Origin: Rhizobium sp. Root1212
Lineage (GTDB): Bacteria > Pseudomonadota > Alphaproteobacteria > Rhizobiales > Rhizobiaceae
Direction of reading: 5' to 3'
DNA: 64,000 nucleotides
Assembly: GCF_001424985.1 (NCBI RefSeq)
Contig: NZ_LMDA01000010.1
Coordinates: forward strand, 29,784 to 93,783
In this document: positions 26,476 through 33,745 of the stretch, piece by piece
Position numbering within the stretch: position 1 is the first letter of the stretch
Layout of the letters: each line of letters opens with the position of its first letter
Position numbers and translations under genes: made by a program
The notes under the pieces: generated by a model
What the model saw: only the letters and a program-made list of their open reading frames with translations
What the model was told of the DNA's origin: nothing
Database searches by the model: none

Positions 26476-27569
26476 TGCGAAAGATATTCATCGAAGCGTA
26501 TATTCCTGAGACCTGCTGGATTGAAGATGCGGCCCTTTGGGTTGCCTTTGGGACACTTCCCGAGGCCATCACTATTGGCGATGTAGATGCACGGCAAGAC
26601 CCTGCATATTTTCTCGATAGAGAAGCGGATATGGACACCATCTATTCGCAAGGAGATTTCGAGGCGGCCGGTGTTAACATCGATTACGATCGATATTTGG
26701 AGTTTCGACTGCATTACACCCAGGAGCAGGCTGAAAAATTTCTAAGAGAAGCGCGGCTTCCATTTGATTCAGCGGCGATCAATGAGGGGCTAACCGGTGT
26801 CCGCTCAATCTTTGAAGGACACGAAGACCTCGAGGAACAAGTTGAATTCTTTGAACGCCATGCGCTGGAGAGCAACCAGCATACCAGTGAAGCTATAGAA
26901 GATTTTCGCTCCAATTTTACCTACGCGATGGAGGCCGAAGACGCCCTGTTGCCCTACCTTGACCGCGCTCGATCATTAGTTTTTCAGAAGTTATCCGCAG
27001 GCGCACTAAAGGCGCGCGGTTGGATCGACAAGGAACCGGCCGATGCTCCCTATCCTATCCCGGCGGAAGAGTACGGCGCGTTTGAAGACATCCCGGCTAC
27101 GTCGTGGACCCTCACAAGGCTCAATTGGCCGGCCAGCTCCCTAGGCACGCGCGGCAAGACCTTTAATCACGTCCAAATGCGCACGGACAACCTGTTCGAA
27201 ATTTTCCCTAATCCAATGGTGCTTGAAGGTTCTCAGGTTGCCGGTACTGCGTATGGCGGTTGCCTAATTCTGGATAATGGGACCTCCCCAGGCATTTCCA
27301 CGATGCCCCGCGCGGGCCGTGGTCGTCCCTCTATGGGCGGAGGCGATATAAGGACGGCAGTTATCAATAATTTCAAGGGAAAATTCCAATGCGGGGAGTT
27401 GCCGGGGACGTCAGCAGAGGCCGCAGTTGCAGAGATTCAGGAGTGGGTTGCGAAGCTTTTCAATAAGCGGCCCGCGCGAGCGACGATCCAAGATTGGATA
27501 AAACTCATTGAGGCTGAGGCGCTTAAGGATCATTCGCGACCTTTTGCCGGAAATTCTGCCGGAAAATAA
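26475..27569 (+). CDS. Protein of unknown function translationally coupled to the integrase
   Basis: 364 residues, starting at ATG 26475 inside the integrase stop codon, so translation is coupled. Acidic, mostly helical first half (DIDYDRYLEFRLHYTQEQAE, HEDLEEQVEFFERHALES). The C-terminal part carries a short helix-turn-helix-like stretch (RPARATIQDWIKLIEAEAL) of the kind found in phage and island proteins, which suggests DNA contact. No membrane segment, no nuclease motif. I do not recognise the family. Position beside the integrase suggests a role in excision/integration control or cargo; neither is shown. Confidence 0.75.
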   Translation: MRKIFIEAYIPETCWIEDAALWVAFGTLPEAITIGDVDARQDPAYFLDREADMDTIYSQGDFEAAGVNIDYDRYLEFRLHYTQEQAEKFLREARLPFDSAAINEGLTGVRSIFEGHEDLEEQVEFFERHALESNQHTSEAIEDFRSNFTYAMEAEDALLPYLDRARSLVFQKLSAGALKARGWIDKEPADAPYPIPAEEYGAFEDIPATSWTLTRLNWPASSLGTRGKTFNHVQMRTDNLFEIFPNPMVLEGSQVAGTAYGGCLILDNGTSPGISTMPRAGRGRPSMGGGDIRTAVINNFKGKFQCGELPGTSAEAAVAEIQEWVAKLFNKRPARATIQDWIKLIEAEALKDHSRPFAGNSAGK

Positions 27570-27713
27570 CTGCGAATTCATGCCGGAAATAGTGCGTTCG
27601 ATGCGGGTTAATTCCCGGCTCTTTTATCCCTATTTCTGGCCGCTATCTATTTGAACCGGTTCGATATTTTCAGCATCGTTGCTTCCGTGAACAAATCACG
27701 GAAAGGCAACACA

Positions 27714-27926
27714 ATGGAACGCATCCTGTCGCAATCCCTCCCTGTTGATCGTCTGCTGACCGACAAGGAAGTTGCTGAAATTTTCCAAGTCCATCGGGCA
27801 ACCATTTGGCGCCGCGTCAAGGATGGCACGCTCCCCCGCCCTATCCGCATGGGAACGATTTCGCGGTTTCCCCAATCGGAAATTATTGCAGCACTTGAAG
27901 CCGCCAAGCACAAGCGCGCGGCATAA
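27714..27926 (+). CDS. AlpA/MerR-like excisionase-type regulator
   Basis: 70 residues beginning MERILSQSLPVDRLLTDKEV. It carries the AlpA helix-turn-helix: LLTDKEVAEIFQVHRATIWR, RVKDGTLPRPIRMG, RFPQSEIIAALE. ATG 27714 is preferred over the upstream frame because GAAAGG precedes it at a suitable distance. AlpA-type proteins activate integrase or excision genes in P4-like elements, and this one lies between the integrase and the primase operon, as usual. Confidence 0.9.
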   Translation: MERILSQSLPVDRLLTDKEVAEIFQVHRATIWRRVKDGTLPRPIRMGTISRFPQSEIIAALEAAKHKRAA

Positions 27927-27936
27927 GGGGCGTGCG

Positions 27937-28155
27937 ATGAAAAAGCAAAACCCGGCGGCGCGGGAAGGCGCCAACCGGGTTCCTGAAATCGCAGCAATCA
28001 CCAAACCGCTCGATATCAAGAACCCTACCGAAATCCACCCTGAAATTCAATCTGAAATGCTGGCGGTTCGCTCCGTCATGCGTCGCTGCTGCGTGAGCTT
28101 CTATCACGCCAAGGCCATCTGCCAGCTTTCCGGCCTCGGAGGCTATGCAGCATGA
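27937..28155 (+). CDS. Small phage-type early protein, unknown
   Basis: 72 residues from ATG 27937 with a GGGG-rich site upstream. Basic, with a C-terminal helix containing CCVSFYHAKAICQLSGLGG. It sits ten bases behind the AlpA gene, and its stop overlaps the next start (ATGA), so it belongs to the same early operon. No family recognised. Confidence 0.6.
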   Translation: MKKQNPAAREGANRVPEIAAITKPLDIKNPTEIHPEIQSEMLAVRSVMRRCCVSFYHAKAICQLSGLGGYAA

Positions 28156-28448
28156 AAAAGCTCACTATCACCGCTCGTATCCTCCCCGATGGGGCAACAA
28201 TCACGGTCATCGGCCGAGACGCCTGGGCGCTCCGCAACCTCGTCAGGGCCGGCGCTGCCGGATGCACCTCAATTGACCACCCCGGCCCCCGTTGGAGCCA
28301 CTATGTCTTCAAGCTTCGGGGTTTTGGTTTCCTGATCGATACCATCAACGAGAACCATGGCGGCCCGTTCGCCGGCACGCATGCCCGGTATGTGCTGCGC
28401 TCGGCAGTGCAGATCCTGCGCGATTCCGACAAGCAGGAGGCGGCGTAA
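28152..28448 (+). CDS. Small phage-type protein with winged-helix-like layout, unknown
   Basis: 98 residues. The N-terminal strand-rich segment (KLTITARILPDGATITVIGR) is followed by DAWALRNLVRAGAAGCTSID and SHYVFKLRGFGFLIDTINEN, the pattern of the small winged-helix proteins often found in front of phage primases in alphaproteobacteria. Coupled at both ends: ATGA overlap at the start, and one-base overlap (TAATG) at the stop. Role in replication is inferred from place only. Confidence 0.7.
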   Translation: MKKLTITARILPDGATITVIGRDAWALRNLVRAGAAGCTSIDHPGPRWSHYVFKLRGFGFLIDTINENHGGPFAGTHARYVLRSAVQILRDSDKQEAA

Positions 28449-28909
28449 TGGTGAGGCCTGAATTCGTAACAAAGGCGCGGTTCGTTGGCGTCGTGGAGAT
28501 CAAGGGCAAGCCTGTTTCGTTCTTTTCCCCGCCGCACGAGGAGGCCGATTTTCTCTGGGTTGATCTCGAGCAGTTGGCTCAGGTCTTTGTGCCCGAGGAT
28601 GCGGCAAAGCGGCTGGTGAAGCACTCCCACAATTTCGGGGTGGCGAGCCGGCCTACTGAAGCGGCAGTGCGGGACGGGAAGATTGTAACCATCGTTCCTC
28701 ACCCAATGGCGCAGGGTTTCTGCGCGTTCATCGACCAGCAGGAGGGGCACATTGAACTGCAGGAAGACGAATGGAGCCTCGGGCCGGCCAACTTGGAATA
28801 TGTGAAGGCCTTTGCTGACGCTCATTCCAAATTCATGCCGCTCAGTTTCGAAGCCCTGGCGGCGGCGTACCGCAATCAAGGCGGGCCGCATATACGAGGT
28901 GCCGAATGA
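28448..28909 (+). CDS. Phage-type hypothetical protein upstream of primase
   Basis: 153 residues starting at ATG 28448, overlapping the previous stop by one base. Alpha/beta, with EEADFLWVDLEQLAQVFVPE and VTIVPHPMAQGFCAFIDQQE segments; no enzymatic motif recognised. The stop overlaps the primase start (ATGA). Consistent coupling through five genes shows a single early operon. Confidence 0.7.
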   Translation: MVRPEFVTKARFVGVVEIKGKPVSFFSPPHEEADFLWVDLEQLAQVFVPEDAAKRLVKHSHNFGVASRPTEAAVRDGKIVTIVPHPMAQGFCAFIDQQEGHIELQEDEWSLGPANLEYVKAFADAHSKFMPLSFEALAAAYRNQGGPHIRGAE

Positions 28910-29784
28910 ATATCTCCACACTCGCAAACGCTCTGGGCGGTGAGGTTTCGGGTCGGGACCGTGTTCTTTGCCCCGGCCCTGGCCACTCCGCCAAGGATCG
29001 CAGCCTGTCCGTTATCGTTGTTGGTGACGGTTATCTTGTTCATTCCTTCGCGGCCGACGACTGGAAGGATTGTCGGGACCACGTTGCCGACCTGCTTGGG
29101 CTTGGGGCCAGCCGCTTCCCGCGTCCTTCCGAAGAGGAGTTGGAGAAGCTTCGCAAGGCGGAAGAGGAGCAGGCGAAGAAGGTTGAGGCCCTGGCTCTCT
29201 CCTGCTGGCGTGAGGCGCTACCGATCGGTGGAACCATCGGAGAGACCTATCTGCGAGAGGCGCGGGGTATTACCTGCGCCTTGCCTGAAACCCTGCGCTA
29301 TCACCCGGCTTGCCGTCATCCATCCACACGACGCCTGCCGGCATTGGTGGCGCTGGTAGAGGGTGCGGAGCGTCTTGCCATTCACCGCACATACCTGCGC
29401 CACGATGGCGCGGGGAAAGCCGATATCGAGCCGGCAAAGGCCATGCTCGGCGCCGTGGCAGGCGGTGCCGTCCGCCTTACCCAAAGCGGATATCGTCTTG
29501 TAGTCTGCGAGGGCATCGAAACCGGCCTGTCTCTCGCCTCGGGATTGGTCAACGGCACTCCGGCCATCTGGGCGGCTTTGTCCACCAGCGGCATGAAGCG
29601 TCTCGTTCTGCCGCCCGATCCCGGCAACCTCCTGATCGCCACCGATGGCGACGATGCCGGCCGAGCTGCAGGCAATGCGCTGGGCGAGCGCGCTTCCGCC
29701 CTCGGCTGGAAGGTCTCCCTTCTCCCGGCGCCCGCGGGGCGCGACTGGAACGATGTTCTTTGCATGAAAGGACACGCGGCATGA
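28906..29784 (+). CDS. Toprim-domain primase
   Basis: 292 residues. The N-terminus has the zinc-binding-like GRDRVLCPGPGHSAKDRSLSV segment of DUF7146-type phage primases, with a reduced cysteine set. The C-terminal Toprim fold shows the catalytic glutamate in VVCEGIETGLSLASG and the DxD site in LLIATDGDDAGRAAG. It should make RNA primers for element replication, together with the DUF3987 gene that follows with a four-base overlap. The pair is a standard replication module of alphaproteobacterial prophages. Confidence 0.9.
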   Translation: MNISTLANALGGEVSGRDRVLCPGPGHSAKDRSLSVIVVGDGYLVHSFAADDWKDCRDHVADLLGLGASRFPRPSEEELEKLRKAEEEQAKKVEALALSCWREALPIGGTIGETYLREARGITCALPETLRYHPACRHPSTRRLPALVALVEGAERLAIHRTYLRHDGAGKADIEPAKAMLGAVAGGAVRLTQSGYRLVVCEGIETGLSLASGLVNGTPAIWAALSTSGMKRLVLPPDPGNLLIATDGDDAGRAAGNALGERASALGWKVSLLPAPAGRDWNDVLCMKGHAA

Positions 29785-31274
29785 GCGTGATCGAAATCCC
29801 CTTCAAGGCCGATTGGCCAATACCTGATCCGCGCTATCTGCGTGAAGAACTGCCCCAGCCTCCTCGGCTTCCACTTCGGGAGGTGTTCTCGCCGGCTTGG
29901 GCGCGATGGATCGAGGAAGCCGCCGAAGCTAAGGCCGCGCCGCCCGATTATGTCGTTGCCGCCATCCTGGCCGCTGCCGGGTCGCTCGTTGGAAACTCAC
30001 GGTGGTCAACACCATGGCAGGGATGGGCAGAACCGCCGATCCTTTGGGCCGTCGCCATCGGCAACCCGAGCATGAACAAGTCGCCCGGTCTCGATGCTGT
30101 GCTTATCCCTATTCGCAAGATCGAAAAGGGGCTCCGCAAGGAAGCCGATGCGAAGGTTGCCGAATGGAAGGCTCGGGCGGAAATCGCAAAGCTGGCTGAT
30201 AGCGCATGGAAGGAAGCCACAAAGGCGGCAATGAAGGCCGGCGACGACGAGCCTCCGCGCCCCGACGCCTGCGATGCTGGCCCGGCCCCGAACATCCCGC
30301 GCCTGGCAGTATCCGACAGCACCGTTGAAAAGCTTGCCGTCATCGTCGCAAGCCAGCCCCGAGGAACCCTGTTGTACCGTGACGAACTGGCCGGATGGCT
30401 GCAGGGCATGACCCGCTATTCCGGGGGCGGTTCTGATCGTCCTTTCTGGCTGGAGGCCTATGGCGGCCGTGGGTACAGCGTCGAACGCATGGGCCGCGAT
30501 CCTGTCTATATCGAGCGCCTGTCGGTGGGAGTGGTCGGCGGTATCCAGCCCGACCGCCTGAAATCCCTGCTGATGAAAACCGACGATGACGGCCTTTTGG
30601 CGCGGTTCCTCCCGATCTGGCCTAACGCCGCCCCCATCAAACGGCCCTCTGTCATCTTCGACGATATCTTCATGGAGAATGCTGTCTCCCGGCTGATGGG
30701 GCTGGAAATGGTCTCCGACGAGAACGGCGACAAGCGGCCTTGGTTCGTGCCGTTCTCGTCAGACGCTCGGGACCTGCTGGACGAGTTCCGCAAGACGGCT
30801 CGGGAATGGGAACAGACTTCGGAAGGATTGCTGCTTTCCTTCATCGGCAAACTTCCGGGCATCTGTGTCCGCCTCTCGCTCTTGCTGGCCCTTCTTGATT
30901 TCGCGTCGGGCGAACGCGACGAACCGCGAGAGATTGGATTGGAGCACTTCGGCCGGGCCGCACACTTGGCAGAGGCCTATTTTCTTCCCATGGCTCGGCG
31001 GGCCTATTCCGATGGGGCGGCCTCTCCTGCAGAACGTACCGCGCGCCGTATGGTCGGCCTCATCAGGGAAAAAGGCTGGTCGCAGTTTACATCCCGCGAT
31101 GTACTGCGTGCTGAACGCTCAGGCCTTGCGACTTCCGAGGAAGTGGACCCGGCCTCCAAGCTTTTGATTGATGCTGACGTGATCCGCCTCGTTGACCAGC
31201 GCTCCGGGGCGAAGGGCGGGCGTCCACAAAAGCTTTTCACGGTCAATCCGGCGATCCATGGGAGGCGAGTATGA
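29781..31274 (+). CDS. DUF3987 (helicase-like) replication protein
   Basis: 497 residues from ATG 29781, overlapping the primase stop. DUF3987 features: PPDYVVAAILAAAGSLVGNS, the degenerate nucleotide-binding loop AVAIGNPSMNKSPGLDAVL in Walker A position, YRDELAGWLQGMTRYSGGG, and RLSVGVVGGIQPDRL. The typical GxxGKS lysine motif is replaced by GNPSMNKS. The C-terminal winged-helix (WSQFTSRDVLRAERSGLATS) resembles that of phage primase-helicases. It probably works with the Toprim primase in element replication. Confidence 0.88.
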   Translation: MSVIEIPFKADWPIPDPRYLREELPQPPRLPLREVFSPAWARWIEEAAEAKAAPPDYVVAAILAAAGSLVGNSRWSTPWQGWAEPPILWAVAIGNPSMNKSPGLDAVLIPIRKIEKGLRKEADAKVAEWKARAEIAKLADSAWKEATKAAMKAGDDEPPRPDACDAGPAPNIPRLAVSDSTVEKLAVIVASQPRGTLLYRDELAGWLQGMTRYSGGGSDRPFWLEAYGGRGYSVERMGRDPVYIERLSVGVVGGIQPDRLKSLLMKTDDDGLLARFLPIWPNAAPIKRPSVIFDDIFMENAVSRLMGLEMVSDENGDKRPWFVPFSSDARDLLDEFRKTAREWEQTSEGLLLSFIGKLPGICVRLSLLLALLDFASGERDEPREIGLEHFGRAAHLAEAYFLPMARRAYSDGAASPAERTARRMVGLIREKGWSQFTSRDVLRAERSGLATSEEVDPASKLLIDADVIRLVDQRSGAKGGRPQKLFTVNPAIHGRRV

Positions 31275-31672
31275 CACGGTGGCTGCAGGCGGCCCTTCAT
31301 CAGGACCCTACCGACAAAACCGACGAAACCGACAAAACCTCTAACCATTTGATTTTGAACGACGAGATGGAGCGGGTATCGAATTTTGAGGTTTCCGACA
31401 AAACCGACAAAACCCGACAAAACCCCCTTGAAGCAGCCCGCAGGCCAAATCCGGTGCATGAAATCTGGGGGAAGCTCGAAGGTGACATGGCCTCGTATGC
31501 GAGAGCTTTGGGGGCTCACGGCCCTTGTGGCTACGGCGCGATTGCCAAGGCTCTCGGATGGGACGCCACGCGCGCCGGCAGCGCGGAGGAGCAACTGAGG
31601 CGGCAAGGTCTCATCGCGTACGACGATGCCGGCCGGGGTACGCTCACCAATGGAAGCAATCCCGATGGATGA
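31271..31672 (+). CDS. Small early protein containing DKT repeats
   Basis: 133 residues. The first 55 contain DKTDETDKT and DKTDKTRQN, encoded by tandem CCGACAAAAC units; the rest is a helical, possibly DNA-binding, domain (GPCGYGAIAKALGWDATRAG, EEQLRRQGLIAYDD) resembling a winged helix. Start overlaps the DUF3987 stop (ATGA). The DNA repeat may be the important element and the peptide secondary. Confidence 0.65.
   Translation: MTRWLQAALHQDPTDKTDETDKTSNHLILNDEMERVSNFEVSDKTDKTRQNPLEAARRPNPVHEIWGKLEGDMASYARALGAHGPCGYGAIAKALGWDATRAGSAEEQLRRQGLIAYDDAGRGTLTNGSNPDG
31311..31424 (+). repeat. Iteron-like cluster of CCGACAAAACC
   Basis: Copies at 31311-31321, 31329-31339, 31395-31405, 31404-31414 and 31414-31424, plus a variant (CGACGAAACC) at 31321-31330. 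The three right-hand copies are head to tail. The same motif, mostly in the opposite orientation, clusters again at 51832-51963 near the repressor. Placement right after the primase genes fits a replication origin or initiator binding site. Confidence 0.6.
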
Positions 31673-31850
31673 ACTTTCTCGGGCCGTCGCCGAGGCCGCC
31701 GAATGGCTTGCCGCGCAACCCGGCCCGCTCCCACACGCGGTGCCGATGCTGAAAGAGAGATTTGGCCTTTCCGGCCTTCAGGCCTGTCAGGCAATCGCGC
31801 TCGCGCGGAACGGACAAATCACGAAGGACGAACCCAATGGACGCAGCTAA
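31665..31850 (+). CDS. Small early protein, unknown
   Basis: 61 residues from ATG 31665 (GGAAG nine bases upstream), overlapping the end of the previous gene. A LSRAVAEAAEWLAAQPGPLP helix and MLKERFGLSGLQACQAIALA suggest a compact helical, perhaps helix-turn-helix, protein. This layout recurs in alphaproteobacterial prophages downstream of primases. Confidence 0.6.
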   Translation: MDELSRAVAEAAEWLAAQPGPLPHAVPMLKERFGLSGLQACQAIALARNGQITKDEPNGRS

Positions 31851-32130
31851 TGAAGAAGCCATGGAATTCGGCACACCGACCGGCGCCCGCATCGAGGTCA
31901 TTGCCGGGGTAATTCATGGCTTTGTTCGTGAGGACAAGGCCGGCAACTTCGAATTGGTCGATTGTGTAGCCGGGACGCCCTGTGTCTTTGTCGAATGGGT
32001 GGATGCCGAGGGATATCGGCAGGGCCTGTATCATGGCGCGGAAATGCACGAGGCTTACCGACAGGCCGCAATCTGGCAATCAATCATCGGACTGCCGATC
32101 TACGTTCCGAACACCGGGGGGCAGAATTGA
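31837..32130 (+). CDS. Small early protein, unknown
   Basis: 97 residues from ATG 31837 with GAAGGA upstream, overlapping the previous gene by 14 bp. Predominantly strand-rich (IEVIAGVIHGFVREDKAGNF, CVFVEWVDAEGYRQGLYHG), acidic, no membrane segment. Family not recognised. Coupled to the next gene, whose TTG start overlaps its stop. Confidence 0.6.
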   Translation: MDAANEEAMEFGTPTGARIEVIAGVIHGFVREDKAGNFELVDCVAGTPCVFVEWVDAEGYRQGLYHGAEMHEAYRQAAIWQSIIGLPIYVPNTGGQN

Positions 32131-32411
32131 CCGCTGCCCGACCGCTGCCAATCCTGATGCGCTCTGGCGATGTGGTTTCGCTTCAGCAGGCCATAGCCCA
32201 CGCAGGCAAGTCAGACCGGACCTTGCGCGGATGGTGCCACAAATACGGCATTGGCCGGCAGACCTCGCCCGGCGCTCCTCTGGAAATCTCCATCATAGCA
32301 CTCGAAATGGTGCTGCACGGTGATTTTGACGCGCTGGAGCAGTTGAGGGCCGGCCAGCGAACATCGTTGCCGGTGCGCCGATATTTCGAGCATCTGGGCG
32401 TGCCGGTGTAG
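32127..32411 (+). CDS. Small helix-turn-helix-like protein
   Basis: 94 residues if begun at TTG 32127, which has GGGGGG five bases upstream and overlaps the previous stop; ATG 32157 would give 84 residues. VSLQQAIAHAGKSDRTLRGW then CHKYGIGRQ resembles a helix-turn-helix read-head of the phage regulator type. It may regulate the early operon. Start choice is uncertain. Confidence 0.6.
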   Translation: MTAARPLPILMRSGDVVSLQQAIAHAGKSDRTLRGWCHKYGIGRQTSPGAPLEISIIALEMVLHGDFDALEQLRAGQRTSLPVRRYFEHLGVPV

Positions 32412-32514
32412 ACCGAACTGCAGTCGGTTGCCGCACATTGCCGAACTCTTCAAATGCACAGGCGATTCCGGCTGTGCTCTACTCCATTCGATCGAACAGG
32501 ATGGAGAAGCCGCC

Positions 32515-32751
32515 ATGGGAAAAGTTGCCATAGCCTCAACGGATCAGGAACACCTTGTGCCCGTCCTCCTCCGCGGAGCCACGGTAACAGAAGGTTTTCG
32601 AGAAAACCTCTTCGACGCTGCGAACCGTGCGGGCGTCACGCCGAACGAATTTTGCCTGTTGGCTGCGGCCGAAAAGCTGAAAGCATCCGGCCGGCGCTTT
32701 TCCGGCCTGTTCCGACCGGGCGACGTGTCCCGGCTCGCTGGGGAGGTATGA
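32515..32751 (+). CDS. Small early protein, unknown
   Basis: 78 residues from ATG 32515, with GGAG eight bases upstream. Helical C-terminal part (GFRENLFDAANRAGVTPNEF, CLLAAAEKLKASGR) with an Arc/MetJ-like feel but no proven ribbon-helix-helix. It is the last small gene before the virion ejection genes, and its stop lies two bases before the next start. Confidence 0.6.
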   Translation: MGKVAIASTDQEHLVPVLLRGATVTEGFRENLFDAANRAGVTPNEFCLLAAAEKLKASGRRFSGLFRPGDVSRLAGEV

Positions 32752-32753
32752 CG

Positions 32754-33743
32754 ATGGCGCTTACACCGACTTTCGGGGGGCAGTTGATGCCCTGGCTGCG
32801 CAACAATAGCGACATGCTGCTGCAGGCAAGTGCCGGGCTTCTCGGCGGCTCCAACCCGCAGGAGCAGATGGCCGGCATGGTGCAGGGCGTGGCCGCAGCG
32901 AAGCGGAAGAACCGCACCGTGGAATACCTGCGAAAAAGCGAGCCCGAATTGGCTCAGGCCATTGAGAATGGCGATTTGTCGGGCGCCGACGCCTACCGAA
33001 TCTATCTTGGAAAGAAGATGGAGGCGGAAAGCCCCGGTAAGCTGTCGTTCGAAACGCTGCCTGACGGCAGCTTTGGCACGTTCAACGACAAATCCGGTCA
33101 GTTCAATTCTCTTGGCACGGCGCCGAAACCGGTTACCCCGGAAAAGAGGTCTTTCCAGACACTCGGCAACGGTGACTATGGCTTTGCCGATCCCAATACC
33201 GGAAGCTTCACAAAGCTCGGCTCTGCCCCGAAACCTCTCGATGGCGCGAAAGCCCCATCTGGCTATCGTTGGGCGGATGACAGTCAGACGCGGCTAGAAG
33301 CAATCCCCGGAGGCCCCGGAACGCAGGTGCCGGGGGAATTGGCTGCGCGCATCGGCATGGCGGAAAACTGGCTTACGAATGACCTACCCACCATCCGCAA
33401 GGGGGTGACGGACGGGGATTCCACCGGCTGGTACGACCGGGCGCAAGCTTCCTACGGCGTCGGAAAGCCGGGTGAGCTTGAGCGGAAGTTTCAATCCGGC
33501 GTCGAAGTCCTTTCCCGCCTCCTCTCCGGCGCCGGCATGACGCAGGTGGAAATCGACGAGAAGGCAGCCCGCTACATGCCGTCCAAATTTGACACGCCGG
33601 ATTCTCTGCAAACCAAGATCAACCAGCTTGAAGCTGAAATTCGAGCGGCCGGCAACGCCGCGATGCGAGGTCGCGGCAGCCTGCCCCCGAGCGCCGGAGG
33701 AAACGACCTCGACGCCCTGGTGAACAAATACGGGGGTATGTGA
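32754..33743 (+). CDS. Podovirus-like internal virion/DNA-ejection protein (short)
   Basis: 329 residues from ATG 32754 (GGGAGG seven bases upstream). The N-terminus (MLLQASAGLLGGSNPQEQM) is a glycine-rich helix typical of phage ejection proteins. The middle has three diverged copies of a LxxGxYGFxDPNTGSFTKLG-like strand pair (SFGTFNDKSGQFNSLGTAPK, DYGFADPNTGSFTKLGSAPK). The C-terminal part is an alpha-helical region ending NDLDALVNKYGGM. Such proteins leave the capsid with the DNA and help it cross the envelope. Assignment is by architecture and by the partner genes. Confidence 0.6.
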   Translation: MALTPTFGGQLMPWLRNNSDMLLQASAGLLGGSNPQEQMAGMVQGVAAAKRKNRTVEYLRKSEPELAQAIENGDLSGADAYRIYLGKKMEAESPGKLSFETLPDGSFGTFNDKSGQFNSLGTAPKPVTPEKRSFQTLGNGDYGFADPNTGSFTKLGSAPKPLDGAKAPSGYRWADDSQTRLEAIPGGPGTQVPGELAARIGMAENWLTNDLPTIRKGVTDGDSTGWYDRAQASYGVGKPGELERKFQSGVEVLSRLLSGAGMTQVEIDEKAARYMPSKFDTPDSLQTKINQLEAEIRAAGNAAMRGRGSLPPSAGGNDLDALVNKYGGM

Positions 33744-33745
33744 TC

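Noticed and set aside
31311..31424. Possible CRISPR array
   Set aside because: Units are about 10 bp, adjacent or overlapping, with no spacers of 30 bp and no cas genes.
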